Part shown: in pieces, positions 23,255-34,511 of the stretch
Layout of the letters: each line of letters starts with the position of its first letter
How positions within the stretch are numbered: position 1 is the stretch's first letter
NCBI GenBank assembly: GCA_946811695.1
Contig: OX328125.1
Location: 52,976,490 to 53,040,489 of the forward strand
Reading direction: 5' to 3'
Length of the DNA stretch: 64,000 bases
Origin: Gonocerus acuteangulatus
Lineage: Eukaryota; Arthropoda; Insecta; Hemiptera; Coreidae
Position numbers and translations under genes: made by a program
Notes under the pieces: generated by a model
The model's database searches: none
Seen by the model: only the letters and a program-made list of their open reading frames with translations
Told to the model about the DNA's origin: nothing

Positions 23255-23560
23255 AGGTGTAGATAATAGTTTGTCGTGTGTTGAATAAAACTACATTTTA
23301 TACCGAAATTCTGCCAACGTTTCGGCTTGACTTTCAAGCCATCGTCAGGGCTATAGAGAAGAGGGAGAACCGTTCCGTTTTTTGGAGGCTACATTTTTGA
23401 TATTTCTACAGAGAAATGCAGCCGCAGGGGGACAACAAAGGGAACAGATCTCCCTCTCCACCAATAGCCCTCACGATGGCTTGAATGTCAAGCCGAAACG
23501 TCGGCAGAAATACAACTCATTTTAGTTATAAAATTAAGTTTAATTCTACAAAAGACCTTC
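23255..23560. mobile_element. palindromic Penelope-derived locus 1 with two hammerhead-like motifs
   Basis: A left motif on the minus strand (23,311-23,354) reads CTGACGA, stem GGCTTGA/TCAAGCC, GAAACGTT. A right motif on the plus strand (23,466-23,507) reads CTCACGA, GGCTTGA/TCAAGCC, GAAACGTCGG. The two are about 110 bases apart and point away from each other, each followed by an AT-rich tail. The left core fits CUGANGA; the right has a G-to-C change in the core and is probably inactive. The outer left end (GTGTAGATAAT...TGTTGAATAAAACTACATTT) matches the outer right end of locus 2, inverted. Confidence 0.7.
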
Positions 23561-23648
23561 TCAATCTCAAGGATCAACTATTTCTTCTCAGTAATATTCT
23601 AAGTTAAAGATTTCCCTTTTTGTGATATTTTATTTTTAAAATAGAGAG

Positions 23649-23782
<134 letters not shown>

Positions 23783-23784
23783 TA

Positions 23785-24665
23785 GAGATGTAGATATTTT
23801 CTACTAGGGAGAAAATGTAAAGCTTGGGCTGGTGAGTCTAGGCGCCTGAAAATGAAGTATTCATAAAATGGTTGAAAGAATGGGAACCGCGCCGAGATGA
23901 GATGCAGATACGAATGATGATGGTGGAATTACCCTGGAATAGCCGCATGCACTAGATGCTATCCGCTGGATCATCACATTCCTCCACTACCAGGCAGATT
24001 AGGGTTAGGGGGACAAGAGCTTTTAGCTTAGCCTTTTCACTCCGGCAGACTTTATGAGGGAAAAGGAGAAGGCTTTCACGCTGCATCTGGGAATTTGGTC
24101 ACGGTGCTGTTTGTTTTAATGAGACCATACGACTCAAGAAATCCATCTCCTTGCCCTAGATAGGTTTGTTTATGCCCTTATCGGAGGGCATAAATCTCAA
24201 ATCCAATACCAAATAAAATTTGAACTAAATTTCGATCACGTTTCATATTTGCTTAATTTTTGTCAATGTTATACAAAGTTCGAATGCCAGCATCAAATAT
24301 CAATACTCATAAATTTATAACGTGCTCTCAAGTGACTTAACTTCTACATATCATAGCAAATATAATGAGAGGCGTTAAAGAGATATAATAATGGAGAAAA
24401 CCTAAGTTTCATTTAAACTTTTTGGGGTCCGTCCAAGTTAACTGTTTTCAAATATTTCTCCTCTGAGGTAGTCCAGAAATGTACTTCTGAAACTTTTTTT
24501 GGGCAAATTAGGTTTTGTTTGGTGACCGGTCACTTACCCCGGGCACTCAACAGTTTTCGGGATATTCATCAAATATATAAAAGTCCAAAACTGCTCATAC
24601 CTGTTATAATAATTGTTTTTAAGACTTTTTCAATTAAGGTAATCAAAATTTATTTACTGATAAGA
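23785..24665. other. unassigned DNA, partly GC-richer
   Basis: The block at about 23,830-24,170 has balanced base composition, no open frame and no second copy, so it is a candidate for conserved non-coding DNA. No gene recognised. Confidence 0.35.
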
Positions 24666-24667
24666 GA

Positions 24668-24960
24668 TTGAGTTATAACAGATTGACCATTATAACAAAA
24701 ATGAGTTTTATTTCTGCCAACGTTTCGACTAGGCATTCAAGCCTTCTTCATTCTTCAGGGCTATGGAGGAGAGGGAGAACAGTTCAATTTCTTGAAGGCT
24801 GCATTTCAGTTAGTATAATTCTTTCTTCCTCAGCTCTGAAGAATGCTTGATTATCAAGCCGAAACGTTCGCAGAAATACAACTCATTTTCATTATAAAAT
24901 GTAGTTTTATTCAACATATGGCCGACACACAGATTATCTACACCTCCTCAAAATTTGTTT
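24668..24960. mobile_element. palindromic Penelope-derived locus 2 with two hammerhead-like motifs
   Basis: The left motif on the minus strand (24,714-24,773) has CTGAAGA and GAAACGTT but an inserted TTCTTCA duplication that disturbs stem II. The right motif on the plus strand (24,829-24,874) reads CTGAAGA, stem GCTTGA/TCAAGC, GAAACGTTCG. Spacer and tails are arranged as in locus 1, head to head. The right tail ends TGTAGTTTTATTCAACA and ATTATCTACACCTCC, the inverse of the left edge of locus 1. Confidence 0.7.
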
Positions 24961-24964
24961 ACAT

Positions 24965-25126
24965 AAATATAGTACATAGTTTACACAGATTTGGAAAGTA
25001 AGTTAAAATTGTCAAGTCCGTCAGTAGTTTTTGAGCACATAAAATCAAAACGATATATTTCTAGGTTATTTTGAGGGTTTTGAAGCTCTTGTGTGGGTTG
25101 AATTATTTTTTGAGTCTTCGCAATGA

Positions 25127-25196
<70 letters not shown>

Positions 25197-25904
25197 TTTG
25201 TTTACAGATATAACCGATTGATTGAATTTTTTGCGTTTTAGATTATTTCCCCGATTTTATATTTTCTATAATTCACATGATGCCTAAAACTTCATTTAAC
25301 TGTTTAATTGATTAACCTTCTTACTTTCACTCTATAATGCGTGAGTTTATTCTTGTAAACGTTTACAGGTATAATACCTGTTGTTCTAAAAGCCAAAAGC
25401 TATTAACGCTTTCTATTCATTAACACAATTGTTTTAATATTAACGTTTTATACGTTTTGTAAATCGGATTGGAAAATAACTTCAATACCTAAAACTCATG
25501 GGGCTACCTATATTTGTAAAGAATTGAATATAATAAGTGAGAAAGAAATAAGCCCAGACCCTTAGAAGGTACGTCCATGACGCTTTTCCAATAACGGAAA
25601 TTGAAAACTTATATAGGCTGCCACTTCGGACTTACTGTGGAGCTGACAGATCCATTCTTGGCGACGAGTCAATTTTCTGCCGAATTTAGCCAGTCCATGC
25701 CTACCAGTAAGGCATTATTGGTCCACCAAACTAAATTTTACGCTCACAATGAATAGCAGTATTTTCTTATTTTTTTTTTTTTTAGGGAAATTAAATTTTT
25801 AGGGCTTGTTGTACTTCAATTTGTTGAATGTAATAACTAGACAAAATGTAAAACTGAAACTTACTTCAAATAGAGGATATAACATATATATTATATATAT
25901 ATGA

Positions 25905-25960
<56 letters not shown>

Positions 25961-26029
25961 GTAAAAAAATATACGCATATAAACTCACGCACATAAACTC
26001 ACGCATACGCAACAAATACACAAACAAAG

Positions 26030-26081
<52 letters not shown>

Positions 26082-26672
26082 TGATATTTTTTAATTATAC
26101 ATTTTAGAAAACAGATCTATAGCATCATATTTACTAGAAATAAATGTTTATTGTATAGGTTATATCTATAAATTATTTGTACTTACTATTATTATTATTA
26201 TTTTAATTTTAACGTCCCTTTATCAATAAAGTTTATATATGGATGATCACCCTTTTCGAGAAATAGAAATGTACCTTTTCCTTCTTTTCGAAAAGGTGGG
26301 TGGTTTAAAGCCTTTATGAACCGTAGAATGTACAAGGTAACCCACTTTTAAGAGAGTTCTCGAGAAAAATATAAACATATTAAAAAGGATAAAGTTTAAA
26401 TATAGACGAATTTAAAATACCACTCAATGCTCTATATAACGACTTTTTTTTTATATTGATGGATCGTTTTTATAATTTAACTTACATAACGCTTTTAATA
26501 TGTCATCCCCGTGTAGATCCTGAACTCCGTTGTGTTATGATTCCGATTATTATTGTTTTAGCACTTTCCGATGGAATTTAGCTATTAAGGTCGCACTCAT
26601 AATCGTATTTTTGAATATGTATTAATCTTCATCAATCCTATCTACTAGACACCCAAAATAACCCCAGCTAAA

Positions 26673-26731
<59 letters not shown>

Positions 26732-26815
26732 TACATATATATACATATATACACACACACACACATGTATATAATATATGCACATACTCGCACAGAAAAT
26801 GAAGGGATACATTTA
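24965..26815. other. unassigned AT-rich DNA with long (TA)n tracts
   Basis: Long TA tracts at about 25,130-25,189, 25,909-25,955, 26,035-26,071 and 26,677-26,735, plus a short CA tract near 26,750. No gene recognised. Confidence 0.5.
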
Positions 26816-26819
26816 TTTG

Positions 26820-26925
26820 TCCGCCACTAATTTTGTTATTTTGAACTCACATAACAAACGATTGAGCCAGTTCTTTAACCAGCAGATCTGGGGTAGGGAG
26901 CAGTCTATCTAGAGGGGGGGGGGGG
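26820..26925 (+). mobile_element. HINE-like repeat fragment
   Basis: It follows a (TA)n tract and contains AACGATTGAGCCAGTTCTTT AACCAGCAGA, matching the end region of the copies at 10.4 and 59.4 kb, and runs into a poly-G tract. Confidence 0.4.
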
Positions 26926-27289
26926 GTGATTGAATTACAGTCCCTCGGGGGGAACGGAACTCGACGTGGAAAGGTCTATAGTGCCTCAGCTTAACTGTTC
27001 TGTCGCCTGTAGTAGCCCTGTTTGCTTAACAAACTCTCTGGCCTTCTGTGGTGTAACCTCAGGACTTCTCCCTGGGTCCGTTTTTTCTCTAATTTCAAAA
27101 GTCAAAAAGGCTTACTCTGCGCTGTCCGCACACATCCTGCTTGGATCTCTACCCTACATATCCTAGTATAGGAAGGTTTTAGACAGAAATGTTTATTTAT
27201 TTTCGCCTGTGTAAAGCGCAACAGTCTCTCTTATAGAGTTTCTATGGAGGGATAGTATTTCTATGTTACCAAATGCCTAAATTCTCCGT

Positions 27290-27645
27290 TCTCTCCTCAG
27301 TCACCAAAAATTCTTTTTGGCTAGGGTTAGAGGTACTCCAGAGGCTGGATCAGGAACATAGAAGGGTTCCTTGGTCTCCGTTATAGCCAGTTGATATACC
27401 TCATCATTCCGCAATATACCTATGTGACCGGGCACCCAATCTTCTTTAGCTTTCCAATCCAGAGCATTCCTGCATTCGTCCATGACTTTACACCTAAAGC
27501 CGGTGCTCTCGAGCCTGCTATTGGTGCGTGGCTTTGTATAAATTGATTGGTGTGAGAAGTGCCGTATTTCAGTAGTATCTCTGCTTTTGTCGTTATGCCA
27601 ATGACTTCTGCCAAGAAAATCACAGAAAGATTCCTATTCCACCTA
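27290..27645 (-). pseudogene. RNase H domain remnant of a non-LTR pol
   Basis: Minus-strand frames read FLAEVIGITTKAEILL (normally FQAEVYAI..CA..L) and later DWVPGHIGILRNDEVYQLA, matching WVPGHSGI.GNE.AD.LA near the end of RNase H. The domain is split between two frames and the Glu/Asp of GNE.AD is changed, so it is dead. It probably came from a Jockey/R1-type element. Sequence at 26,930-27,180 on the same strand may be its degraded 3' part. Confidence 0.7.
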
Positions 27646-27649
27646 TCAT

Positions 27650-29420
27650 ATTAAAGAACGAGAGGCGTAAGGATGCCCAAAATCATGTCATAACAAGTCT
27701 TGACTGAATTTTGTAGTCTTTTTGTGTTGAATTGAAAACAAAGGCAGTTTTTTAAAGTTTGTACATAATAAAAATGATGGTGTTTTTTTCTGCATTTTCT
27801 GTGTAGGTATTTTTTATGAGCCCACGCCTTATATTTTGCAGGAAAACAAAAATGGCCTTGTAATGGACCAAAATGGCGGTCATTTTTGGACTAAGCACAC
27901 TTAAAAAAAATAAAATTCAGCTAAAAGATTCTGTCAGCTCTTCTCAGATATCATCAGCTGATCAAACAATTGTTGTTTGCAGACTGGTGTTATTAATTTG
28001 CCCATACTGGCCTTTATTTTTACATTCTTGGAACGAAACTCAGTTTATAGTTGGGCTATTATTCTTCTTCTGTTCCTTACAAATATTAAAGAGTAGAACT
28101 ATTTATGTTTGTTTTTTATTTATTAAGTTATTTAAAGCACACTCTTCAAGAACGTGGCGTAATTTAACTCCCTTGCTTAGAATTGTTCTTTGTTATGCAG
28201 CTCCTGGGTGACAAATATAGTTAAAACGAACTAAAGAAAATTAATTTATTGTTAAATAGTCAGTTAGTCATTTTAATAACTGGTTTTTAATTACTGCCTG
28301 CGAGTGGGTACTAAGCGAGCTTGAGAGTCTAAGTGAACTATTGGTTTATGCTGGAAGCCCGCACCGACCTTTAGCCGTTAGGAAAGCAGAAAGGCACGAC
28401 TTGGTACTATCTGTAGACTAGCAGATCACGAGCATACAACCACCCACTCTCTCTGGGGCCGTCTCAAGTAGCTTATAGATCAGTTTTAGGACTGGCCGTT
28501 CGCTTGATTCGCCACATAGTGTCCTGTTAGAAAAAGAACGGGTCCGACGGGAGGGAACTGCGTCATCTTAGCCTCTTTCCGTGTCTAGTGTCATCTTGAA
28601 AGCTTAGAGTAAACACTCATAATGTTTAGCTCTGCAACCCGACAGTGGAATGAAACTAACATTTTGAAAATTTCAAGCATCGTTTCTCCGATTTAAATGG
28701 AATCCCAATTCTCAATTTATTTGGCTTTCCAGTGATAATATTTTTGCTTTTTTGAGATGTTTTACAAAATTTATGAAGTCCAAAACTGCTCATGTCTCTA
28801 GATACTTTTTTTTAAATACCTTGATCGCGATGAATATCAAACTACTTCAATAATATTCAAGACAATCTTTCGTTCTGGACCCCCGAAAGTAATATTCTCA
28901 GACCAGATTTGTTGACAGTAGTGCACGAACGGGCATATGCATACATACACATGTTGTGGGTGAGTGTGTTTGTATGTATAAACACCCAACGTTGAAAAAC
29001 TTATTTTTACTTGATTAATGATTTTTCTGAATTATTGCAAAAGGTCAGATTTTTCTTCCCCTCGTATCGTATATTTATCTGCTAATTCTGTAAGTTTTTA
29101 AAATCTGACTGATTTGACATGAAAATTATTGAATCAAGCAAATTTAATTATCTGTGTACTATTTGCCAGGACGATAAGTTTGGTAAAAATTCGAGAACTC
29201 TAATTATTTAATCGTTTAATCACAGATATAGGTCTGTTTTAATAACTGGACTATGAAACTATAAAAATACTTAATCCAAAAAATCACAACAGTGTACACA
29301 ACACTTTTCATCGGATAATTATAAACCACTTAGTACTAAAATTAATACTGAATAATTGAATAAATCAAATTATGTTATTACAGAAGAGATTATGTATTTT
29401 TTTATTCATCTCATGTGGGA
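27650..29420. other. unassigned DNA
   Basis: The 112-codon frame at 27,873-28,211 is hydrophobic and unrecognised. A GC-richer part at 28,270-28,620 includes a copy of the CGTCATCTTAG...TTTCCG motif shared with 48.4 kb. No gene can be supported. Confidence 0.35.
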
Positions 29421-29767
29421 TATATATGAGGAGCTTGGTATCAATGTAGGACAACTCCATTTTTTTCAGTTTTGAAATTTTGGTCAATTCATAAGTGGCT
29501 TTTTATGCTGCATTTGGTTTTACAACTGTTTTGTATTATAAACAGACAGAACTTAGGTAGAATAGCATGTATATGCACCATTCAGAATCAAAATATGGAC
29601 AATTCCAACATAGTTTGGTTTCAAAAAATGACAACTCCTTCAGTAACCAATTAGAAGCCTTGCATTCATGCGATCTGCTCCCAACATGCACTGCAAATCC
29701 ATCATGGCTGAATGTTTATAGTAACATGTAATGAGGGCTGTTAGCGATGATTCTTATTAATAACTGC

Positions 29768-29915
29768 CTGTTATCCGGCTAGCCATACTATACCTACTTT
29801 ATACTAAATAGCTGTTACCCGCCATAAATAGCTGTTTACCGTCCCATACTACACATACATCATATTAAATATCTGTTACCCGGCGTGCCATGCTACACCT
29901 ACTTTATCTGTGTAT
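29768..29915 (+). repeat. short imperfect tandem repeat
   Basis: About three and a half units of a segment containing TGTTACCCGGC, CATACTACACCTAC and ATACTAAATA, of irregular length. It lies in the non-coding left part of the DUF7869-like element. Confidence 0.6.
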
Positions 29916-30374
29916 GTAGATATCGATAATATATAATATAATATAATAAGGAGATCTTGCTGAAGTTGAATTAATCCGACTTGTTGCAGATGGATGTGCA
30001 GGCCATGTACAGATATGTAAATATGCTTACCACGTGGTTATTTTGGTTAATCAAGCATGCTCCAGAGAATATAGAATCAGTGGAAATAATATTCCTTGTA
30101 ACTGGACATTCTTTACTGCCAGCTGACAGAGTTTTCCTACTTAAAAGATCCAAGGCCCACAAGAATGTACTAGTATCTGGGATGATGCCATACTACGCCA
30201 ATATTGATCAATTTATTTCCATGACAAAAAATGCCAAGTCACTTCTAGAAATCAATCCTGCACCAATTCCTGTCAACCAAAAGACATTGGCAGATGTTAA
30301 GAATCTCTTGTCCAAGCACTTCGGATATAATTTGGAAGTAACAGACCGTTTACAGTGGTACCGCAACCTCACAG

Positions 30375-31997
30375 CAGAGTTGGGCAAACGTTAGCGCGCG
30401 CTAAAAGCTGATACCTCTCCGCTAATTTAGCGAAACTGTAGAAAGCCAGCGCTAATAATTAGCGGTTAGCGGCGGCAGTGCGCTAACCGCTAATCTATTT
30501 ATGAAATATGGTAATTGCTGAAAGCTTAAGCTATAGTTACAACATTTTGTCATCTCAAAGCTCACTTCCGGTCTGCTCTGAGCAACCTCTCTCCTGTTCC
30601 ACTTCCGCTTCAATCTACAGGATTTCCGATCACATGAATGTCAATTTCGGTTACTTCCGGTCGACTCATGCCTATCACTGGGTAACTCCTGTTCGATCTG
30701 GCTCACTTCCGTTCACTCACAGACAATGGCACACTCTGACACTCCTTAATCTAGGTTACTTCCGGTCCTATATTCATCCCTGGGTCGTTTCCGGAAGTAC
30801 CCCAGGGCCTTCCAGGCACTCATTATAGTCCGGAGGTGAACCGGCAGTGACCCGGAAGTAATTGAAAAAAAAAACCGGAAGTGTAACCGGAAGTGGTCCG
30901 AAGTTGTCCAGATTCATCCGGAAACTGTCCAGGAGTAATTCTGGTGACCCGGAAGCCATTTTGAGAGCCCGGAAGTGAAACCGGAAGTGGTCTAAAGTTG
31001 TCCAGATTCGTCAGGAAACTGTCCAGGAGTAATTCTGGTGACCCGGAAGCCATTTTGAGAACGCGGAAGTGAAACCGGAAGTGGCCAAAAGCTGCTCAAA
31101 TTCGCCCGGAAATGCCCCAGGGATATTCAAAATGGATTCCGGGTCACCAAAATTACTCCTGGGCAGTTTCCGGATGAATCTGGGCAACTTTTGGCCACTT
31201 CCGGTTTCACTACAGGGTTCTCAAAATGGCTTCCGGGTCACCAAAATTACTCCTGGGCAGTTTCCGGATGAATCTGGACATCTTTTGGCCAGTTACGGTT
31301 TCACTTCCGGGTTCTCAAAATGGCTTCCGGGTCACCAAAATTACTCCTGGACAGTTTCCGGATGAATCTGGACAACTTTTGGCCACTTCCGGTTTCACTT
31401 CCGGGTTCCCAAAATGGCTTCCGGGTCACCAAAATTACTCCTCGACAGTTTCCGGATGAATCTGGACAACTTCGGACCACTTCCGGTTCACTTCCGGTTT
31501 TTTTTCTCAATTACTTCCGGGTCACTGCCGGTTCACCTCCGGACTATAATGAGTGCCTGGAAGGCCCTGGGGTACTTCCGGAAACGACCCAGGGATGAAT
31601 ATAGGACCGGAAGTAACTTAGATTAAGGAGTGTCAGAGTGTGCCATTGTCTGTGAGTGAACGGAAGTGAGCCAGATCGAACAGGAGTTACCCAGTGATAG
31701 GCATGAGTCGACCGGAAGTAACCGAAATTGACATTCATGTGATCGGAAATCCTGTAGATTGAAGCGGAAGTGGAACAGGAGAGAGGTTGCTCAGAGCAGA
31801 CCGGAAGTGAGCTTTGAGATGACAAAATGTTGTAACTATAGCTTAAGCTTTCAGCAATTACCATATTTCATAAATAGATTAGCGGTTAGCGCACTGCCGC
31901 CGCTAACCGCTAATTATTAGCGCTGGCTTTCTACAGTTTCGCTAAATTAGCGGAGAGGTATCAGCTTTTAGCGCGCGCTAACGTTTGCCCAACTCTG
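30375..31997. mobile_element. non-autonomous hAT fold-back element
   Basis: It begins CAGAGTTGGGCAAACGTTAG and ends with the exact complement, flanked by the 8-base duplication CCTCACAG at 30,367-30,374 and 31,998-32,005. The CAGAG-TGGGCAA end and 8-base duplication are hAT hallmarks. The first about 490 bases at each end are inverted copies with very few differences, and the similarity continues inward, so nearly the whole element can fold back. The subterminal part has palindromic GCGCGCGC and TTAGCGGTTAGC blocks. It encodes no transposase; open frames inside it are mirrored artefacts. Confidence 0.92.
30890..31500. repeat. 94-bp repeat array with dense CCGGAAG motifs
   Basis: On the right side GGGTCACCAAAATTACTCCT recurs at 31,141, 31,235, 31,329 and 31,423, a period of exactly 94 bases. 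On the left side two inverted units have the same 94-base period (30,945 and 31,039). The units carry CACTTCCGGTTTCAC, GGCTTCCGGGTCAC and GTTTCCGGATGAAT. Over the whole hAT element I count roughly 25 exact CCGGAAG or CTTCCGG heptamers. Confidence 0.92.
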
Positions 31998-32559
31998 CCT
32001 CACAGTACAGAGTAAAGCTGCTATAGTTATCAACAGTAGCCACCGTGAGTTTGGTGAGCTAAAATATTTCTTTATTAGGTGTAGGAATAATTTAAAGACC
32101 TCAGTTTTGTCAAACTGCATCTAAATACAATTTGTTCATGTCATCTATATGACCGCTTTTATATGATTTTGTTTTAATACATTAGATATAATAACATTAT
32201 TTTAAAACACCCTCATGCATTAGAGTGTAGACAAAAAGACTATTCATTAATAACGAGTTCATAATTGTTTGGTTTCAAAAAAGGCCAGATTCAATTTTAA
32301 AATGGCTCCCTTTGGCTTCAAAAACAGACAACTCCATGTCTTGGTTTCAAACATGGACAACTCCACTATTTGAAGTGGAATTACCGCCTTAATACTCTTA
32401 TAATTTTCTAATGCGTTTGTAAAAATGTTTCTGGGGCCTATAAGAATGGCATATAAAAAAATCATCATGATTCTGACAACCATATAGTAGATATGGTTTT
32501 TTACCTGTCCTGTAAAAAAAGCAAAAGTGGAGTTGTCCAACTTTGTTACCAGGCTCCTT

Positions 32560-33837
32560 ATATATTGTACCTGTGTTATTCAGAAGTGTGCCATTTGTTT
32601 GTGCTCACGGTGTTGTACTAGTAATGTGGCCTTAGGCCTGAAAACACTATCCTTAAATAAACATTTTTGTATGAGATAACCTTTAGTAGCATTTTTGCAG
32701 TTTTTAAAATAGATTCATTTTCATTTTTCTGAACAATTTCCTTATTTGTTGTGGCTTAGTGCCCATAAGGCATTTCCGTGCACATATGATCCGTCATTCC
32801 GCTTAGACTATCCCTCCGAAAGTCTGCTAGTCACCGTCTTTTATGTCTTAAGGTTCGTATGTTTTACGGTTCCCACCTTCCAGCAAAGTTAATGTCATGC
32901 TCCGAAAATAATTTATTCATTTTCCCTTGGCATTAAGTGCCTCGAGGAATTGGTAGAGATAGATCCTGGTATTAAACGATGACCAAGTCTTACTGCCCGG
33001 TTTTATTACCTATTAGACAGAATAGCTTAAAGGGAGCTTGACAAATAAAACTATATAATAAGGACTTACCTATGGCATATAATAAAACTGACTAGGATAA
33101 ATCAAAACTAACTGGCCTTTCCCCCAAAAATTTCATTACCTAAGTATATCTCATTGTTAAATTTTTTGGAAAACTTCTAAAGTGGGAAGCGAAGATTTCT
33201 TTACAAAGTATCACTTAAGGTCTTTTTACCTTCATTTTTCGGACGAATATTCAGTAATTATTGTGTAATGACATAAGTGAAGGCATGATCACGTCGATTC
33301 ATTTATTTAAACACTTTTTACAAGGGTTTGGCCATTTTAGGCAAAGGTTCACCTTTGAATGAATGAGAAAAATACGTTATTCTCTGACTTAGTCTCTTAA
33401 GAATAACCAGTAAATTTGCATAGTCGAATCTACAAACTAAAAAAAAAAGAAGTCTAACTTTATATTTAAAAAAAAAGACAAATTCTAACGCTATTTACAA
33501 AACTTTAAGTAATATAACGTTAAATAATAAAATTAAACATATGTATTTATTAATACAAAGAAGGAAATGTTTATGGACAAATTGTAGAATAATGGAGCAA
33601 GAAGAATTTATAAACCAGGGGGGGGGGGGGGTAGATAAGACTATTAGAATTCAGTAGATAGTTCAATATAAAACAAAATAATAAAATAAAAAAAGGGGGA
33701 AAAGGAGACACAAAAAGGAAAATAATAAAAAATAAATGCTTAGACAAAAAAAAATGAAGAAAAAAACATCATAACACAAACTCACAAAATACTCCGTCGT
33801 CTTACTTTAAACTCTTATATTTTACAAAAGTCAACAT
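32560..33837. other. unassigned AT-rich DNA
   Basis: No gene or repeat recognised. A poly-G run is present near 33,620 and A-rich tracts lie at 33,670-33,760. Confidence 0.4.
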
Positions 33838-33838
33838 A

Positions 33839-34340
33839 TCGTCGACACAAATGCAAAGTATCGACTGTGAAAAAAAACAAAACGCATTTTCATTGTCAAT
33901 TAATCTGATTGCAGTTACACTGATGTATGTTGAGACAAACTGTTAAATTAAAGAAAAATAAGTATCAATTGAATCGATCCATGCAAAAAGAACTTCAGTC
34001 AATTTTTTCCCAATATGAGTTCCGATAATATTTTCGCTAGTGTGAGTAATGAATTCTTTGTACCTAAAGGTAACTTCACATTCAGTACAATGCATAGTTG
34101 CCATAGAAACATAGTCATAATTTTATTATTCCATGCAGAAGGGGTTTCAGTCTAGTTTTATCAGAACTACTGATTTTGGACTGAAGCTATTTTTGCATGG
34201 ATCGATTCAATTATAGAAAATCAAACTAACGCATGTCTATAAAGTCTAATTAAAATATATCATAGGATAAAATATACATAAAGTCATCTATAGGGAACCA
34301 ACCACTTTTCACATTCGATACTTTGCATTTGTATCGACGA
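33839..34340. mobile_element. MITE family M, copy 1
   Basis: It begins TCGTCGACACAAATGCAAAG TATCGACTGTGAAAA and ends with the inverse (TTTTCACATTCGATACTTTG CATTTGTATCGACGA). A second copy of the family at 47,932-48,277 shares ends and interior, which defines the boundaries. This copy is split by another small inverted-repeat element. Confidence 0.8.
33966..34213. mobile_element. nested MITE inside family M copy
   Basis: Near-perfect inverted ends of about 35 bases, CAATTGAATCGATCCATGCA and, at the right, TGCATGGATCGATTCAATTA, enclose about 180 bases without coding capacity. Copy 2 of family M lacks it between matching flanks (AAAAATAATTATCAATTA). It is therefore a later insertion. Confidence 0.8.
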
Positions 34341-34511
34341 ATGCTCGGATTCTTCAATATTAGGCTACAAATCTTTGTTTAACATTAACATATTTGAAAT
34401 TCTGGCGCCAATTGACGGCCTTAACTAGCGAATCCTGAATAGTATCATTCGACATTCCGTTTCTCAGCTAAATATATTATCTTCCCAAAGGCATTATAAT
34501 TAAAATTTCTG

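Larger units (their letters stand above)
29945..32074 (+). pseudogene. DUF7869-like protein fragment, interrupted by a hAT element
   Basis: One frame just upstream reads ELIRLVADGCAG, matching the conserved 'LVADGCGGQNKN' block. After a frame change the main frame (29,981-30,374) reads WLIKHAPENIESVEII then TGHSLLPADRVF, matching 'GHSFIPPDRVFG', and continues for about 70 residues. At 30,374 the frame is cut by the hAT fold-back element. It resumes at 32,006 in the correct phase for about 40 more codons to a stop near 32,122. The Gly of GHS-F block and the Asp-Gly-Cys remain, but the frameshift and insertion make it dead. The domain occurs in uncharacterised animal proteins, many of which look transposon-derived. 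I infer a transposase-like role, unproven. Confidence 0.65.
29429..32558 (+). mobile_element. DNA transposon with 36-bp inverted ends and a DUF7869-like gene
   Basis: The left end AGGAGCTTGGTATCAATG and the reverse complement of the right end AGGAGCCTGGTAACAAAG match for about 36 bases, including GGACAACTCCA (five mismatches by eye). The flanks read TATATATG and TATATATT, a possible 8-base target duplication, but in AT-rich context. Inside, the motif GACAACTCC recurs near both ends (about 29,451, 29,628, 32,327, 32,356 and, inverted, 32,529), often after TTTGGTTTCAAA. These could be subterminal transposase-binding sites. Without the nested hAT element it would be about 1.5 kb. The pairing of this gene family with inverted ends is my inference. 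Confidence 0.6.

Noticed and set aside
27873..28211. 112-codon hydrophobic frame as a membrane protein gene
   Set aside because: The hydrophobicity follows from T-rich DNA; no homology is recognised.
30508..31864. Mirrored open frames of 60-106 codons in the hAT element
   Set aside because: Identical proteins appear on both strands because the element is a fold-back; they match no transposase and follow the repeat structure.
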